A DNA stretch of 50,633 bases from CAZVIK01 sp964627045 (GTDB lineage: Bacteria > Acidobacteriota > Terriglobia > Bryobacterales > Bryobacteraceae), in contig CAZVIK010000004.1 in NCBI GenBank assembly GCA_964627045.1, positions 1 through 50,633 of the forward strand. The letters run 5' to 3'. The notes below the pieces were generated by a model. The model was not told where the DNA came from and did not search any database. It saw nothing but the letters and a program-made list of their open reading frames with translations. Made by a program: the position numbers and the translations under genes. Positions 39,460 to 48,246 of the stretch are shown one piece after another. Every line of letters begins with the position of its first letter. Position 1 is the stretch's first letter.

Positions 39460-39601
39460 ATTTTCCGCGAGCTTTGGAATCGTTTGCGGCGCGCGGTTAG
39501 GGACCGTCTCTCCGCGCGCCGGTGTCGCCCGTAGGCCCGGGCGCTATACTGTGGGGAAGCCGGCCGGCCGCGTGAGGCGTGCCGCCCCCGGCAGGTTCTG
39601 G

Positions 39602-40588
39602 ATGCTGAACCTTACTACCAAGCGAATTGTGGTGACCGGAGGCGCCGGTTTCCTGGGCGGGCACCTGACATCGCTGCTCGCGGCGCGCGGCTGCCGCGAT
39701 GTTTTTGTGCCCCGCCTCGAAGACTACGACCTCACCCGCTCCGAAGCCATCGACAGGCTGTTCCGCGAGCGGCGCCCGCAGGTGCTCGTCCACCTGGCGG
39801 CGGTCGTTGGGGGCATTGGCGCCAACCTAGCGGAGCCCGGGCGCTTTTTCTATGACAACGCCATCATGGGGATCCAACTCATTGAGGCGGCTCGCGCCTA
39901 CGGCGTTGAAAAGACCGTCGTGCTCGGCACCATCTGCGCCTACCCCAAGTTCACCCCCGTGCCGTTCCGCGAAGAGGATCTCTGGAACGGCTATCCGGAG
40001 GAAACCAATGCGCCGTACGGACTGGCCAAGAAGATGCTGCTGGTCCAATGCCAAGCCTATCGCGCGCAGTACGGCATGAACGCCGTCTACTTGCTGCCCG
40101 TGAATCTGTATGGACCGGGCGACAACTTCGACCCCGCCGCCTCCCACGTAATCCCCGCCATCATCCGCAAGTGCCTGGAGGCCGTCGATTCGGGCGCAAC
40201 GGAGATCCTCCTATGGGGCGACGGAACGCCCACCCGCGAATTCTGCTATGTGGCCGATGCCGCCGAGGGCATCGTCGCTGCCGCCGAACGATATGACCGC
40301 CCGGAACCCGTGAACATCGGCAGCGGCGAAGAGATCTCCATCGCGGAGTTGGCGCGAAAGATCGCCGACGCCACCGGCTTTAAGGGGAGGTTCGTTTGGG
40401 ACACCTCGAAGCCCAACGGCCAACCTCGCCGGCGCCTGGACGTCTCCCGTGCCGAACGCGAGTTCGGCTTCCGCGCGCACACCACGCTGGACGCCGGCCT
40501 GCCCCGCGTAGTCGATTGGTACCGGCGCGCCCGCGTTGGTGATTTGCGTCTGGAATCCACTTCCGCGGCCAGCGGGGAGCTCCACTAA
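39602..40588 (+). CDS. fcl: GDP-L-fucose synthase-like epimerase/reductase
   Basis: 328 residues from ATG 39602 (AGG 6 nt upstream); 57 extra upstream codons are not supported. Extended SDR features: VTGGAGFLGGHLTSLLA, VHLAAVVGGIGANLAEPG, LGTICAYPKFTPVPF (Ser/Thr site) and APYGLAKKMLLVQ (Tyr and Lys). These follow GDP-fucose synthase. It would make GDP-L-fucose from the 4-keto-6-deoxymannose precursor for surface polysaccharide; no GMD gene is near. A TATACT box lies at 39545. Related sugar-nucleotide activities cannot be excluded. Confidence 0.85.
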   Translation: MLNLTTKRIVVTGGAGFLGGHLTSLLAARGCRDVFVPRLEDYDLTRSEAIDRLFRERRPQVLVHLAAVVGGIGANLAEPGRFFYDNAIMGIQLIEAARAYGVEKTVVLGTICAYPKFTPVPFREEDLWNGYPEETNAPYGLAKKMLLVQCQAYRAQYGMNAVYLLPVNLYGPGDNFDPAASHVIPAIIRKCLEAVDSGATEILLWGDGTPTREFCYVADAAEGIVAAAERYDRPEPVNIGSGEEISIAELARKIADATGFKGRFVWDTSKPNGQPRRRLDVSRAEREFGFRAHTTLDAGLPRVVDWYRRARVGDLRLESTSAASGELH

Positions 40589-40592
40589 GAAC

Positions 40593-40661
40593 TTCCGGAA
40601 GCCTTGCTCTTTGCGTGCTGTGCATGCGGCACAGCACGATGCGTGCGCAAGCCATCCGGAA
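40593..40661. repeat. 69-bp imperfect inverted repeat
   Basis: Outer arms TTCCGGAAGCCTTGC (40593-40607) and GCAAGCCATCCGGAA (40647-40661) match at 13 of 15 positions. Inside is a perfect 9-bp hairpin GTGCTGTGC (40615-40623) and GCACAGCAC (40629-40637) around ATGCG. Lies in the 199-bp gap between fcl and the aldo/keto reductase gene. Confidence 0.75.
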
Positions 40662-40787
40662 TATCGTCACGGTACTGGCTGCGTGGCCATCGGCACGGTG
40701 GTTTCCGCCGCTAAAGGAGATCGGCGACCTGTCGGCTTCGGCTTCGCGGGATTGATCGCGTGTGCGAAAACGGGGTACACAGGGAGT

Positions 40788-41771
40788 ATGGACTACGTGA
40801 ATCTTGGACGCGCGGGCGTCAAGGTCTCCCGACTGTGTCTGGGGTGCATGACCTACGGGTCGAAACAGTGGCGGGAGTGGGTACTGGAGGAAGAAGAAAG
40901 CTTTCCGTTCATTGGACAGGCGCTCGAAGCGGGAATCAACTTTTTTGACACGGCCGACATGTATTCGCTCGGGGTGAGCGAAGAGATCCTGGGCCGCGCC
41001 CTCAAGCGCTTCGGCGCGCGGCGCGAACGAGTGGTGATCGCCACGAAGGTCTTCAATGCCATGGGCGACGATCCCAACCAGCAGGGCCTGTCGCGCAAGC
41101 ACATCATGCATTCGATCGATGACAGCCTACGGCGGCTGCGAACCGACTACGTGGACCTTTACCAGATTCACCGGTTTGACTACCGTACGCCGATCGAAGA
41201 GACCTTGCGTGCGCTCGACGACATTGTACGGGCGGGCAAGGCGCTCTACCTGGGCGCGTCCTCCATGTTCGCCTGGCAGTTTGCCAAGATGCTGTACAAG
41301 GCCGATGAACTCGGGCTGCGCCGCTTCGTCACGATGCAGGGGCATTACAACCTGATTTACCGCGAGGAAGAGCGCGAGATGATGCCGCTGTGCCGCGAAG
41401 AGGGTGTCGGACTGATCCCGTGGAGCCCGCTGGCGCGGGGATTCCTGGCCGGCAACCGGCGCCGCGGCGAACTCGGTGATACCTCACGCGCCAAGACCGA
41501 CGAGTACGCGCACAAGCTTTACTACCAGGATTCCGACTACACGGTGGTGGATCGCATCGGCGAAATCGCGCAACGCCGTGGCGTCAAGATTGTCCAGGTA
41601 GCGCTGGCCTGGGTTCTGGCGCAACCGGGAATAACCTCGCCGATCATCGGCGCGAGCAAACCTGGGCACCTGGAGGACGCGCTGGCGGCGCTGTCCCTCA
41701 AGCTGGACGACGCGGAGAAGAAGGCCCTCGAAGAACCCTACCAACCGCACCGCGTGCTGGGGCACAGTTAG
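40788..41771 (+). CDS. Aldo/keto reductase
   Basis: 327 residues from ATG 40788. Typical AKR barrel with YVNLGRAGVKVSRLCLGCM, NFFDTADMYSLGVSEEILG (Asp and Tyr), VVIATKVF (Lys), VDLYQIHRFD (His) and IPWSPLARGFLAG. It reduces aldehydes and ketones with NADPH. A C-terminal IIGASKPGHLEDALAA is the usual cofactor region. It follows fcl by 199 bp. The GGGAG so close to the ATG is a poor ribosome binding site, so translation may be weak. Confidence 0.92.
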   Translation: MDYVNLGRAGVKVSRLCLGCMTYGSKQWREWVLEEEESFPFIGQALEAGINFFDTADMYSLGVSEEILGRALKRFGARRERVVIATKVFNAMGDDPNQQGLSRKHIMHSIDDSLRRLRTDYVDLYQIHRFDYRTPIEETLRALDDIVRAGKALYLGASSMFAWQFAKMLYKADELGLRRFVTMQGHYNLIYREEEREMMPLCREEGVGLIPWSPLARGFLAGNRRRGELGDTSRAKTDEYAHKLYYQDSDYTVVDRIGEIAQRRGVKIVQVALAWVLAQPGITSPIIGASKPGHLEDALAALSLKLDDAEKKALEEPYQPHRVLGHS

Positions 41772-41789
41772 AGCGAACCTACGGGCAGC

Positions 41790-43259
41790 CTAGTCGACCA
41801 CGCGAAAATAGGTGCGCCACACCGGACGACCGTCAAAAAGCAGGTCGACGCGGTAGAAACCGCCCTTAAGAGCCGCCGGGTTGAGACTGAAGTGTTGCCT
41901 CACAGGCACTCGGGAAGGCAGGTCAATTCTCGTTGGAGCCAAGGTCGCGACTACGCGGTTGGCCGAATCGAAGATCTGCGCTGAAAGCACACCGCGAGCC
42001 GGTCCGTCGTTGCGTTGCCAAAAAGAGTAAATCGCAACCTGCCGATCCAAGCGCGTGAACTCGTTCGCTTCGGCCGGCGCCACCATGGCATCCGACTTCG
42101 ATATCTCCCGCGCGGTCCCGCCGTACAGAAACGAGGAGAACGGCTGCACGGGCGGTATTAAAAGCCCCGCATCGAGAAGCGCGCGCAGGGTCCTTGGCGG
42201 TTGAACCACATCGCCCGGCAGGAGGGCGATGGGGATGGCCGTATTCCACGAACCGGAGGCGCCGTAGTAGGGGCCGGTTACGGGGGTGTGCCGGCGGTTT
42301 CCGCGCAAGCCTGGCGTCACGGTTCCCCCGATCATGCCAACTACATCTCCCTCCAGATTGAGGAGTGGCGCCCCGACGGACTCCGCCGTGAGGTTGGGGT
42401 CAAACTGAAGACGTTGGCCGAAACCGGGGACGCTGCGGCTTCCCACAATGTCCACGCCTCCAATGACACGTCCTTTTTCGGGACCTCCGTTGAAGGTGAT
42501 CAGCCTGTCTCCCACGAAGACGCTGTCCCCAACGGCCCGGCGCAACGGAGCGGCGCCGCCCGTGTCCACCTTGACCAACGCCCAATCCTGGAGGTGATCG
42601 CAAGTCCAGATTTCCTCGGACTTGACCTTCCGCCCGTCGGCGAACTCGATTTCAAGGTGGTTCGCGGATTCGATGGCCTGGAATGCGGTTACGATCTGCT
42701 GCGGCGCGCCAACGAACCCAGATGCCGAGTCGATTCGCCGGCCGTTCCCATCGAGGCTGTGAACCCATACCAGCGAAGCTCCGGCCGTCTTGTAGATCTC
42801 GTCGAGACTGGGCCGCTTTGGCGCCGCCGGTTGAGGCATCACGAGCTCGAACGGGTGCGAACCAGCGGGTTGCCCGTCAATCCGCACCTCCAGCGTCCAG
42901 ATCCCGCTGTCCAGCCCCGCCGCAATGTGGAACACCCAGTACGCCTTCAGAACGGGAGTCTCGGTCTGCATCTGAACGTCCGGCGAAATCGAGGCGATCC
43001 GGCCGGCCGGGTCCTTCCAGAGACCTGTCAGCGTGTGCTTTCCGGCAGGACCTTCCCACTCCAGGTAGACGACAAGGGAGGCGTCCTGTGGGTAAACAAA
43101 CCGGTTGCGGGTTTCGTCGAGAACGAAGTTCGACCCAACCACAGTTCCGGACGGGCCGGACAGCGAGCGAACCAAGCGGAAATGGTCCGAGGGCGACGGC
43201 GTCCCCTGTTGGATGGCAATCGACAAAAGGAGCGCCATCGGCGCCAGATAGCCAAGCAT
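41790..43259 (-). CDS. Secreted trypsin-fold protein with catalytic His and Ser replaced
   Basis: 489 residues from ATG 43259, the start of the signal-like segment LGYLAPMALLLSIAI; a longer frame to 43322 adds 21 unsupported codons. N-terminal half: a beta domain (about residues 50-145). Middle: a trypsin/HtrA-like region with SASGFVGAPQQIVTAFQAI where the His should be (Gln), DWALVKV (Asp kept), and ESVGAPLLN in place of GNSGGPL (Ser replaced by Val). C-terminal beta domain of about 110 residues. The fold is kept but catalysis should be lost. Function unknown. Confidence 0.8.
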   Translation of the reverse strand: MLGYLAPMALLLSIAIQQGTPSPSDHFRLVRSLSGPSGTVVGSNFVLDETRNRFVYPQDASLVVYLEWEGPAGKHTLTGLWKDPAGRIASISPDVQMQTETPVLKAYWVFHIAAGLDSGIWTLEVRIDGQPAGSHPFELVMPQPAAPKRPSLDEIYKTAGASLVWVHSLDGNGRRIDSASGFVGAPQQIVTAFQAIESANHLEIEFADGRKVKSEEIWTCDHLQDWALVKVDTGGAAPLRRAVGDSVFVGDRLITFNGGPEKGRVIGGVDIVGSRSVPGFGQRLQFDPNLTAESVGAPLLNLEGDVVGMIGGTVTPGLRGNRRHTPVTGPYYGASGSWNTAIPIALLPGDVVQPPRTLRALLDAGLLIPPVQPFSSFLYGGTAREISKSDAMVAPAEANEFTRLDRQVAIYSFWQRNDGPARGVLSAQIFDSANRVVATLAPTRIDLPSRVPVRQHFSLNPAALKGGFYRVDLLFDGRPVWRTYFRVVD

Positions 43260-43370
43260 ACGACTATCTATATCTGAAACCGGACAAGCCGGCAACCCGA
43301 GGCGCCCGGTCGTGCGCTCCACTTAGTCGGAATTAGCCAATTCGAACCGAGCCCGGGACCCCGGGCCCGC

Positions 43371-43796
43371 CTACGGCAACTTTGCGGCGTGGTGGGCCGC
43401 CAGTTTCCAGATCCCACCCTGCTTCACCCAAACGTGTGTTACGACCGCGCGGGTGTCGAAGGCCGAGCCGTCGGAAACCCCGCTCATATGCACCTTGTAG
43501 TGCAGGATCGCGGTGTCGCCGTAGACCTTGGCGGTGATGGGCTCCTGTTCCAGCAAGTTGTACTTCAAGGTGCCGGACTTCAGGCGTCCGAAATACACCT
43601 TCTTGTCTTCCACAACCGCGCTGGAGTGTGTATAGATTAACTCGCTGGCGAGCATCCCGTCGAGTGCAGCAAAATCTCCCTTCACCACGGCGGCGGCCCA
43701 GGCCTTATCCGCCTGAATGGCTTCGTCCTGGGCAGCGGCCGGCGCCGAGAGAGCAGTGGCCATCAGAATCAGTGTGAGCATCGAAATCCGTTTCAT
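43371..43796 (-). CDS. Secreted SnoaL/DUF4440-like protein
   Basis: 141 residues from ATG 43796, with AAGGA 5 nt upstream; the frame continues further without support. A signal peptide (SMLTLILMATALSAPAAAQ) precedes a cystatin-like nuclear transport factor 2 fold: WAAAVVKGDFAALDGMLASE, YFGRLKSGTLKYNLLEQE and VWVKQGGIWKLAAHHAAKL. These proteins are often periplasmic and of unknown role; some are isomerases or ligand-binding. It follows the isomerase gene by 158 bp. Confidence 0.85.
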   Translation of the reverse strand: MKRISMLTLILMATALSAPAAAQDEAIQADKAWAAAVVKGDFAALDGMLASELIYTHSSAVVEDKKVYFGRLKSGTLKYNLLEQEPITAKVYGDTAILHYKVHMSGVSDGSAFDTRAVVTHVWVKQGGIWKLAAHHAAKLP

Positions 43797-43902
43797 CGTT
43801 GTCCTTCCAATCGAGTCATCTTCGCGTTTCAGCCGCCTCAACGGTGCACCCCCCGCAGGCGGTTCCCGGAAAGCCGACTGCGTAACGCTACGGCCCATCG
43901 GA

Positions 43903-43948
43903 CCGGCAAGGATTCCATCGATCGCCACAGCCGGCAGTCCTTGCCGGC
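43903..43948. repeat. Alternative hairpins after the isomerase gene
   Basis: CCGGCAAGGA (43903-43912) pairs with TCCTTGCCGG (43938-43947); the shorter GCCGGCA/TGCCGGC (43930-43936 and 43942-43948) uses the same right arm. Mutually exclusive structures lie between two leftward genes, resembling a terminator or attenuator without a T-run. Confidence 0.5.
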
Positions 43949-43954
43949 GGGGGC

Positions 43955-44773
43955 TCACCCACGCAGCCCCGCGATGACACCGCGCATGTAGGCGAACGAC
44001 TTCTGCATTCCCGGGAATGGATCGTTGGCGTCGATCTCGTATTCGAGGCCGACCAGCCCTTTGTAGTTCATCCGCTTCAATTCCTTGAAGGCGGCGACGA
44101 CGGGCATCGCCCCATCGCCCACCGGGCACTGGCTCTTGGCTTCCTTGAGGTCGCGCAGGTCCTTGATGTGGAAGTCCAGAAGGCGCGAGCCGGCCGCGCG
44201 GATCGTCTCCACGAGGTCCTCGCCGGTGCGCACAGTATGCCCGGCGTCAATACAGACGCCCACGCGTGGGTCCATCCCGCCCATCAGCTTCAGTGCGCTC
44301 TGGGGCGTTGGGAAGTCCTTGTCCTCCGGCCCGTGGTTGTGCACGGCGACCGAAATCCCGTACTCCTTGACCATCCTTTCGATCTTGGGGAGAGTGGCCG
44401 CCGTGGCCCCGGCGATGATCATCGGCATGCCGCAACGCTTGGCGTAGTCGAAATAGTACCGGATGTCGGCCTCGTCGTCTTTCTGCATGTAGATGACGCC
44501 GCCGCTGGAGATGGTCAGGCCGGCATCTTCGAACTCCTTGCGGCCCGCGGCCAACTCGGCCGGAGTGCTCTTGTAAAGCAGGTGGAATTCCTTGATGCTG
44601 ACCTCGGTAATCCCCAACTGCTTGATCATGGCGATGGCCTGGGTGCGCGGAAAATTCCGCAGCGAATAGGTGCACACCGCCAGACGGATGTCCCCGGGCG
44701 CCTCCGCGCCCCTCACGGCGGGCCGGAAGAAGCCGGCCACCGATGCTGCCGCCAGCATTTCTCGGCGAGTCAT
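43955..44773 (-). CDS. Tat-exported sugar phosphate isomerase/epimerase-like protein
   Basis: 272 residues from ATG 44773, with AGGAGG 3 nt upstream. Tat motif TRREMLAAAS leads into a hydrophobic segment. The xylose isomerase-like TIM barrel has IRLAVCTYSLRNF, HNHGPEDKDFPTPQSAL, VGVCIDAGHTVRTGED, LLDFHIKDL and LVGLEYEID, which supply the metal-binding His, Glu and Asp. It resembles the periplasmic isomerases found beside Gfo/Idh/MocA genes. It starts 8 bp after the E2 stop, so it belongs to that operon. Confidence 0.9.
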   Translation of the reverse strand: MTRREMLAAASVAGFFRPAVRGAEAPGDIRLAVCTYSLRNFPRTQAIAMIKQLGITEVSIKEFHLLYKSTPAELAAGRKEFEDAGLTISSGGVIYMQKDDEADIRYYFDYAKRCGMPMIIAGATAATLPKIERMVKEYGISVAVHNHGPEDKDFPTPQSALKLMGGMDPRVGVCIDAGHTVRTGEDLVETIRAAGSRLLDFHIKDLRDLKEAKSQCPVGDGAMPVVAAFKELKRMNYKGLVGLEYEIDANDPFPGMQKSFAYMRGVIAGLRG

Positions 44774-44781
44774 GATGCCTC

Positions 44782-46056
44782 CTAGAGTATCTGCTCGGAC
44801 CACCCCTCGAGCACGCCCTTTAGTTTCTGTAGAAACTGATCGGCCAGCGCGCCGTCCAGAAGCCGATGATCGAAAGTCAGGCCGATCAGAGAAACGCTGC
44901 GAATCGCGATGGCGTCATCGATCACCAACGGCGTCTTTTCGACTACGCCCACCCCGAGAATCGCCACCTGCGGCTGGTTGATGACCGGCGTTCCAAACAG
45001 GCTGCCGTTGCTGCCGAAATTGGTAATGGAGAACGTGCCGCCCTGGACCTCTTCGGGCTTAAGCTGGCGCGAGCGTGCGCGCCCGGCCAAGTCCACGATT
45101 GCCCGCTGCAAACCGAGGACATTCAGCTCATCCGCGCGGCGGATCACCGGAACGATCAGGCCGCCATCGAGCGACACCGCGATTCCGATGTTGATGTCAT
45201 TGTGGTAGACGACATTGCTCCCGTCGATCGAGGCGTTGACGATGGGGAACGCCCGCAGGGCCTCGACCGCGGCGCGCGCGATGAAAGGCAGGAAAGTCAG
45301 TGAATACCCGTAGCGCTCCTTGACCTCTGCCTTGTAGCGATCCCGAACGCGCGCCACCTTCGTCATGTCGATGCGATGGACCGTGGTGACGTGCGCCGAG
45401 GTGCGCTGGCTGAGGATCATATGCTCGGCGATCTTGGAGCGCATCACGCTCATCGGCTCCACGCGCGTGCGCGCTCCCTCGGCGCGCGGCGGCGGAGGCG
45501 GCACGGACGGGGTTTGAGCCGGAGCGGCCGGCGACGGCACGGGCATCGGCTGCGCCACCTGTGCAGCCTGCGCGGCTAGATACGCCTCCAAGTCCTGCTT
45601 CGTGATCCGGCCGCCGGCGCCGGTCCCCTTCACCCAACGCAAATCGACGTTGTTCTCACGAACCATCTTCCGGACCAACGGAGAGAGCGGCCCGAAGTCC
45701 TCGGCGGCGGGCGCCTCGGGGGCGGCGGCAACAACCGTGGGCGGCTGCGTAACCGCGGGAGCCACCGGCTCCGGCGGCGCTTCGGCGGCGGGCTTGGCGG
45801 ACGGCGGGGCTTTGGCTTCACTCGTTTCGTCGACGCGAGCCACCACGGTGTTGATGGCGACGGTCTTGCCCTCGTCGACCAGGATTTCGGCCAGCACACC
45901 GGCGGCCGGCGAGGGGATTTCCGTGTCCACCTTATCGGTGGAGATCTCGAACAGCGGCTCGTCGCGCTCGACGCGGTCCCCGGCCTTTTTCAACCACTTG
46001 GTCAACGTCCCTTCGACGATACTCTCGCCCATCTGGGGCATTACGACGTCGGTCAT
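44782..46056 (-). CDS. 2-oxoacid dehydrogenase E2 (dihydrolipoyl acyltransferase)
   Basis: 424 residues. One lipoyl domain with STDKVDTEIPSPAAGVLAEI (Lys carries lipoate, about residue 43), a Pro/Ala linker, a peripheral-subunit binding domain SPLVRKMVRENNVDLRWVKG (about 125-160), a second linker, and the catalytic domain ending in TFDHRLLDGALADQFL (His and Asp). The type of substrate cannot be fixed: pyruvate, 2-oxoglutarate or branched-chain acids. lipB lies immediately upstream (4-nt overlap) and lpd before it. No E1 gene is in the window. Confidence 0.93.
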   Translation of the reverse strand: MTDVVMPQMGESIVEGTLTKWLKKAGDRVERDEPLFEISTDKVDTEIPSPAAGVLAEILVDEGKTVAINTVVARVDETSEAKAPPSAKPAAEAPPEPVAPAVTQPPTVVAAAPEAPAAEDFGPLSPLVRKMVRENNVDLRWVKGTGAGGRITKQDLEAYLAAQAAQVAQPMPVPSPAAPAQTPSVPPPPPRAEGARTRVEPMSVMRSKIAEHMILSQRTSAHVTTVHRIDMTKVARVRDRYKAEVKERYGYSLTFLPFIARAAVEALRAFPIVNASIDGSNVVYHNDINIGIAVSLDGGLIVPVIRRADELNVLGLQRAIVDLAGRARSRQLKPEEVQGGTFSITNFGSNGSLFGTPVINQPQVAILGVGVVEKTPLVIDDAIAIRSVSLIGLTFDHRLLDGALADQFLQKLKGVLEGWSEQIL

Positions 46057-46700
46057 GCTGCCATCTCCATTTCGCGGTCAAAAACCCGGCTGAAGTTCCG
46101 CGTTAGCGCCTGCACCACCTCGGGCCGTTCCGCCCGGCAACCGAGTTCCCTCAAGGAGGTCACCGGTTTGGCCAGCCCGCAAGGCACTATGTACTGAAAG
46201 TAGCTCAAATCCGTGTCCAAGTTCAGCGCGAAGCCGTGGCTGGTGACCCACCGGCTGATATGCACGCCGATGGCCGCAACCTTCCGTCCATCCACCCAGA
46301 CGCCTGTCATCCCCTCGATTCTGCCCGAGGCGATGCCGTATCCGGCTAGTGTGTCGATGAGAACCTGCTCGATCCCGCGCACGTAGGCGGCAACGTCGCG
46401 CCGCCATTCCTTCAAATCGAGGATGGGGTAGCCGACGATCTGGCCGGGTCCGTGATAGGTGATATCGCCACCGCGGTCGGACTGGCAAAAGGTCACCCCC
46501 GCACGGCGCAGCGCATCTTCGCCGGCCAAGAGGTTTTCCATGTGACCGTTGCGCCCCAGGGTAATGACATGGGGATGTTCGACGAAGAGGAGATGGTCTG
46601 GAACCAGCCCCCTCTTTCGCTGCTCGACCAATTCGCGCTGCAACTCGAAGGTCTCTACGTACCCCATGCGCCCCAAATCGCGGATGACGCAGTTATGCAT
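46053..46700 (-). CDS. lipB: Lipoyl(octanoyl) transferase
   Basis: 215 residues from ATG 46700, which overlaps the lpd stop by 8 nt. Motifs: LFVEHPHVITLGRNG, SDRGGDITYHGPGQIVGYPI (substrate loop), GRKVAAIGVHISRWVTSHGF (catalytic Lys) and IVPCGLAKPVTSLRE (catalytic Cys). It transfers octanoate from ACP to lipoyl domains, here very likely to the E2 just downstream. Lpd, LipB and E2 in one operon couple supply of the cofactor with its carrier. Confidence 0.96.
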   Translation of the reverse strand: MHNCVIRDLGRMGYVETFELQRELVEQRKRGLVPDHLLFVEHPHVITLGRNGHMENLLAGEDALRRAGVTFCQSDRGGDITYHGPGQIVGYPILDLKEWRRDVAAYVRGIEQVLIDTLAGYGIASGRIEGMTGVWVDGRKVAAIGVHISRWVTSHGFALNLDTDLSYFQYIVPCGLAKPVTSLRELGCRAERPEVVQALTRNFSRVFDREMEMAA

Positions 46701-48087
46701 TGATCGCCAGCCCGTATACCGCGTTGAAGGCTTCGCCGATCGCCTCGGCCACCGTCGGATGGGCATGGATGGCGCTCACTAGCGTGTCCACCGTGGCTTC
46801 CGATTCGATCGCGGCCACGGCTTCGCCAATCAGGTCGGTGGCCGAGGGACCGATGATGTGCACTCCGAGGATTTCGCCGTAGCGTTCGTCGGCCACCACC
46901 TTCACGAATCCGTCGTGGCGGCCCAGGATGGAGGCCTTGGCGTTCGCTTGGAAGGGGAACTTGCCGGTCTTCAACTTGAGGCCGCGAGCGCGGGCTTCGG
47001 CTTCGGTGAGCCCCACGCTGCCGATCTCGGGTTCGGTATAGGTGCAGCCGGGGATGCGATCCTTGTGAATCGGCCGCGCCGGCTTGCCGGCGATGTGGCC
47101 CACGGCGACCATGCCCTCCATGGTGGCCACGTGCGCCAATTGTGGGCTTCCCGCCACCACGTCCCCGATGGCGTAAACGCCAGGCTCGGCGGTCTGCATC
47201 CACTGGTTGGTCTTGATGAAGCCTCGGTCCAATTCGACGCGGGTGTTCTCAAGGCCGATGCCCTCGGTGTTCGGCTTGCGCCCAACGGCAACAAGGAGCT
47301 TGTCAGCCTCAATGGTCTCGGTGCGGCCGCCCGCCAGGGCGACGTCCAGGGAGACGCCCGTGCCTGTCCGGCCGACGGAGGTCACCTTTGCGCCAGGCTC
47401 CACACGGATGCCGGACTTCTTGAACAGCCGCAGCAACTCCTTGGAAATCTCCTCGTCTTCGATGGGGACGATACGCGGCAGCATCTCCAACACCGTCACC
47501 TTCGCGCCAAAGCGATGGAAGATGGAGGCGAACTCGACCCCCACGGCGCCAGCGCCTATGATGGCCAGGGACGCCGGGATCGCTTGCAGGTTCAGGATCT
47601 CGATGTTGGTCAGGATGCGGTCCGGGTCCGGATCGAGTCCCGGCAGCATTCGCGCCTCCGAGCCGGTGGCGATGATGATGTTCTTCGATTCCAGAATTCT
47701 GGCGCCCTCGGCCGCTTCGACTTTGACGCTCGCGGGGCCGGTGAGCGAGCCGGTTCCGCGAATCCAGTCGATCTTGTGTTTCTTCATCAGAAACTCGACG
47801 CCCTTGGCGTGTTTGGATACGACCTGGTTCTTGCGCTCGATGATCTCCGGAAAGTCCAGCCGCGGGTTGTCGCAGAGAATGCCCTGGTCCCGGCCGTGCT
47901 TGAGGTCCTGCCACAGCGACGCGGCGTGCAGCAACGCCTTGGTGGGGATGCAACCGACGTGCAGGCACGTCCCACCGAGCTTCGCGCTCTTCTCGACAAG
48001 AGCCGTCTTCAGACCGTATTGCCCGGCCCGAACCGCGGCCGAGTAGCCCCCGGGGCCGCTGCCAATCACGATAACGTCGTAGGCCAT
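46693..48087 (-). CDS. lpdA: Dihydrolipoyl dehydrogenase (E3)
   Basis: 464 residues from ATG 48087; an ATG three codons earlier is possible. FAD motif VIVIGSGPGGYSAAV, redox-active GGTCLHVGCIPTKALLH, NAD motif IIGAGAVGVEFASIFHRFG and the C-terminal HAHPTVAEAIGEAFNAVYG (His-Glu). It reoxidises dihydrolipoate of E2. It is the first gene of the lpd-lipB-E2-isomerase operon and is divergent from ffh. Confidence 0.96.
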   Translation of the reverse strand: MAYDVIVIGSGPGGYSAAVRAGQYGLKTALVEKSAKLGGTCLHVGCIPTKALLHAASLWQDLKHGRDQGILCDNPRLDFPEIIERKNQVVSKHAKGVEFLMKKHKIDWIRGTGSLTGPASVKVEAAEGARILESKNIIIATGSEARMLPGLDPDPDRILTNIEILNLQAIPASLAIIGAGAVGVEFASIFHRFGAKVTVLEMLPRIVPIEDEEISKELLRLFKKSGIRVEPGAKVTSVGRTGTGVSLDVALAGGRTETIEADKLLVAVGRKPNTEGIGLENTRVELDRGFIKTNQWMQTAEPGVYAIGDVVAGSPQLAHVATMEGMVAVGHIAGKPARPIHKDRIPGCTYTEPEIGSVGLTEAEARARGLKLKTGKFPFQANAKASILGRHDGFVKVVADERYGEILGVHIIGPSATDLIGEAVAAIESEATVDTLVSAIHAHPTVAEAIGEAFNAVYGLAINA

Positions 48088-48172
48088 CGTCCTCATCCTA
48101 GCATCGGGGACGCGGAGTGGACATGCGTGTGGCGGCGTGGTTTCGCGGGCCGGCCGCGTCGGCGCCCTCCCC

Positions 48173-48202
48173 AAGACAACCGTGTCCTAAGCCTTTTATA
48201 AT
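48173..48202 (+). promoter_or_regulatory. Putative sigma70 promoter of ffh
   Basis: AAGACA (48173-48178), 18-bp spacer, perfect TATAAT (48197-48202), 45 bp before the ffh ATG. It is the best promoter match in the right half of the window. Confidence 0.6.
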
Positions 48203-48246
48203 GTAAGGACCGCCCGATTGCGGCCGACGGCCGCGTGTAGCGAACC

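Noticed and set aside
39431..39601. 57-codon extension of the GDP-fucose synthase gene
   Set aside because: The Rossmann fold begins only at VTGGAG a few residues after ATG 39602, and a putative TATACT box lies within the extension.
43797..44129. N-terminal extension of the SnoaL-like gene
   Set aside because: The signal peptide and ribosome binding site both point to ATG 43796; the upstream part overlaps the end of the isomerase gene in another frame.
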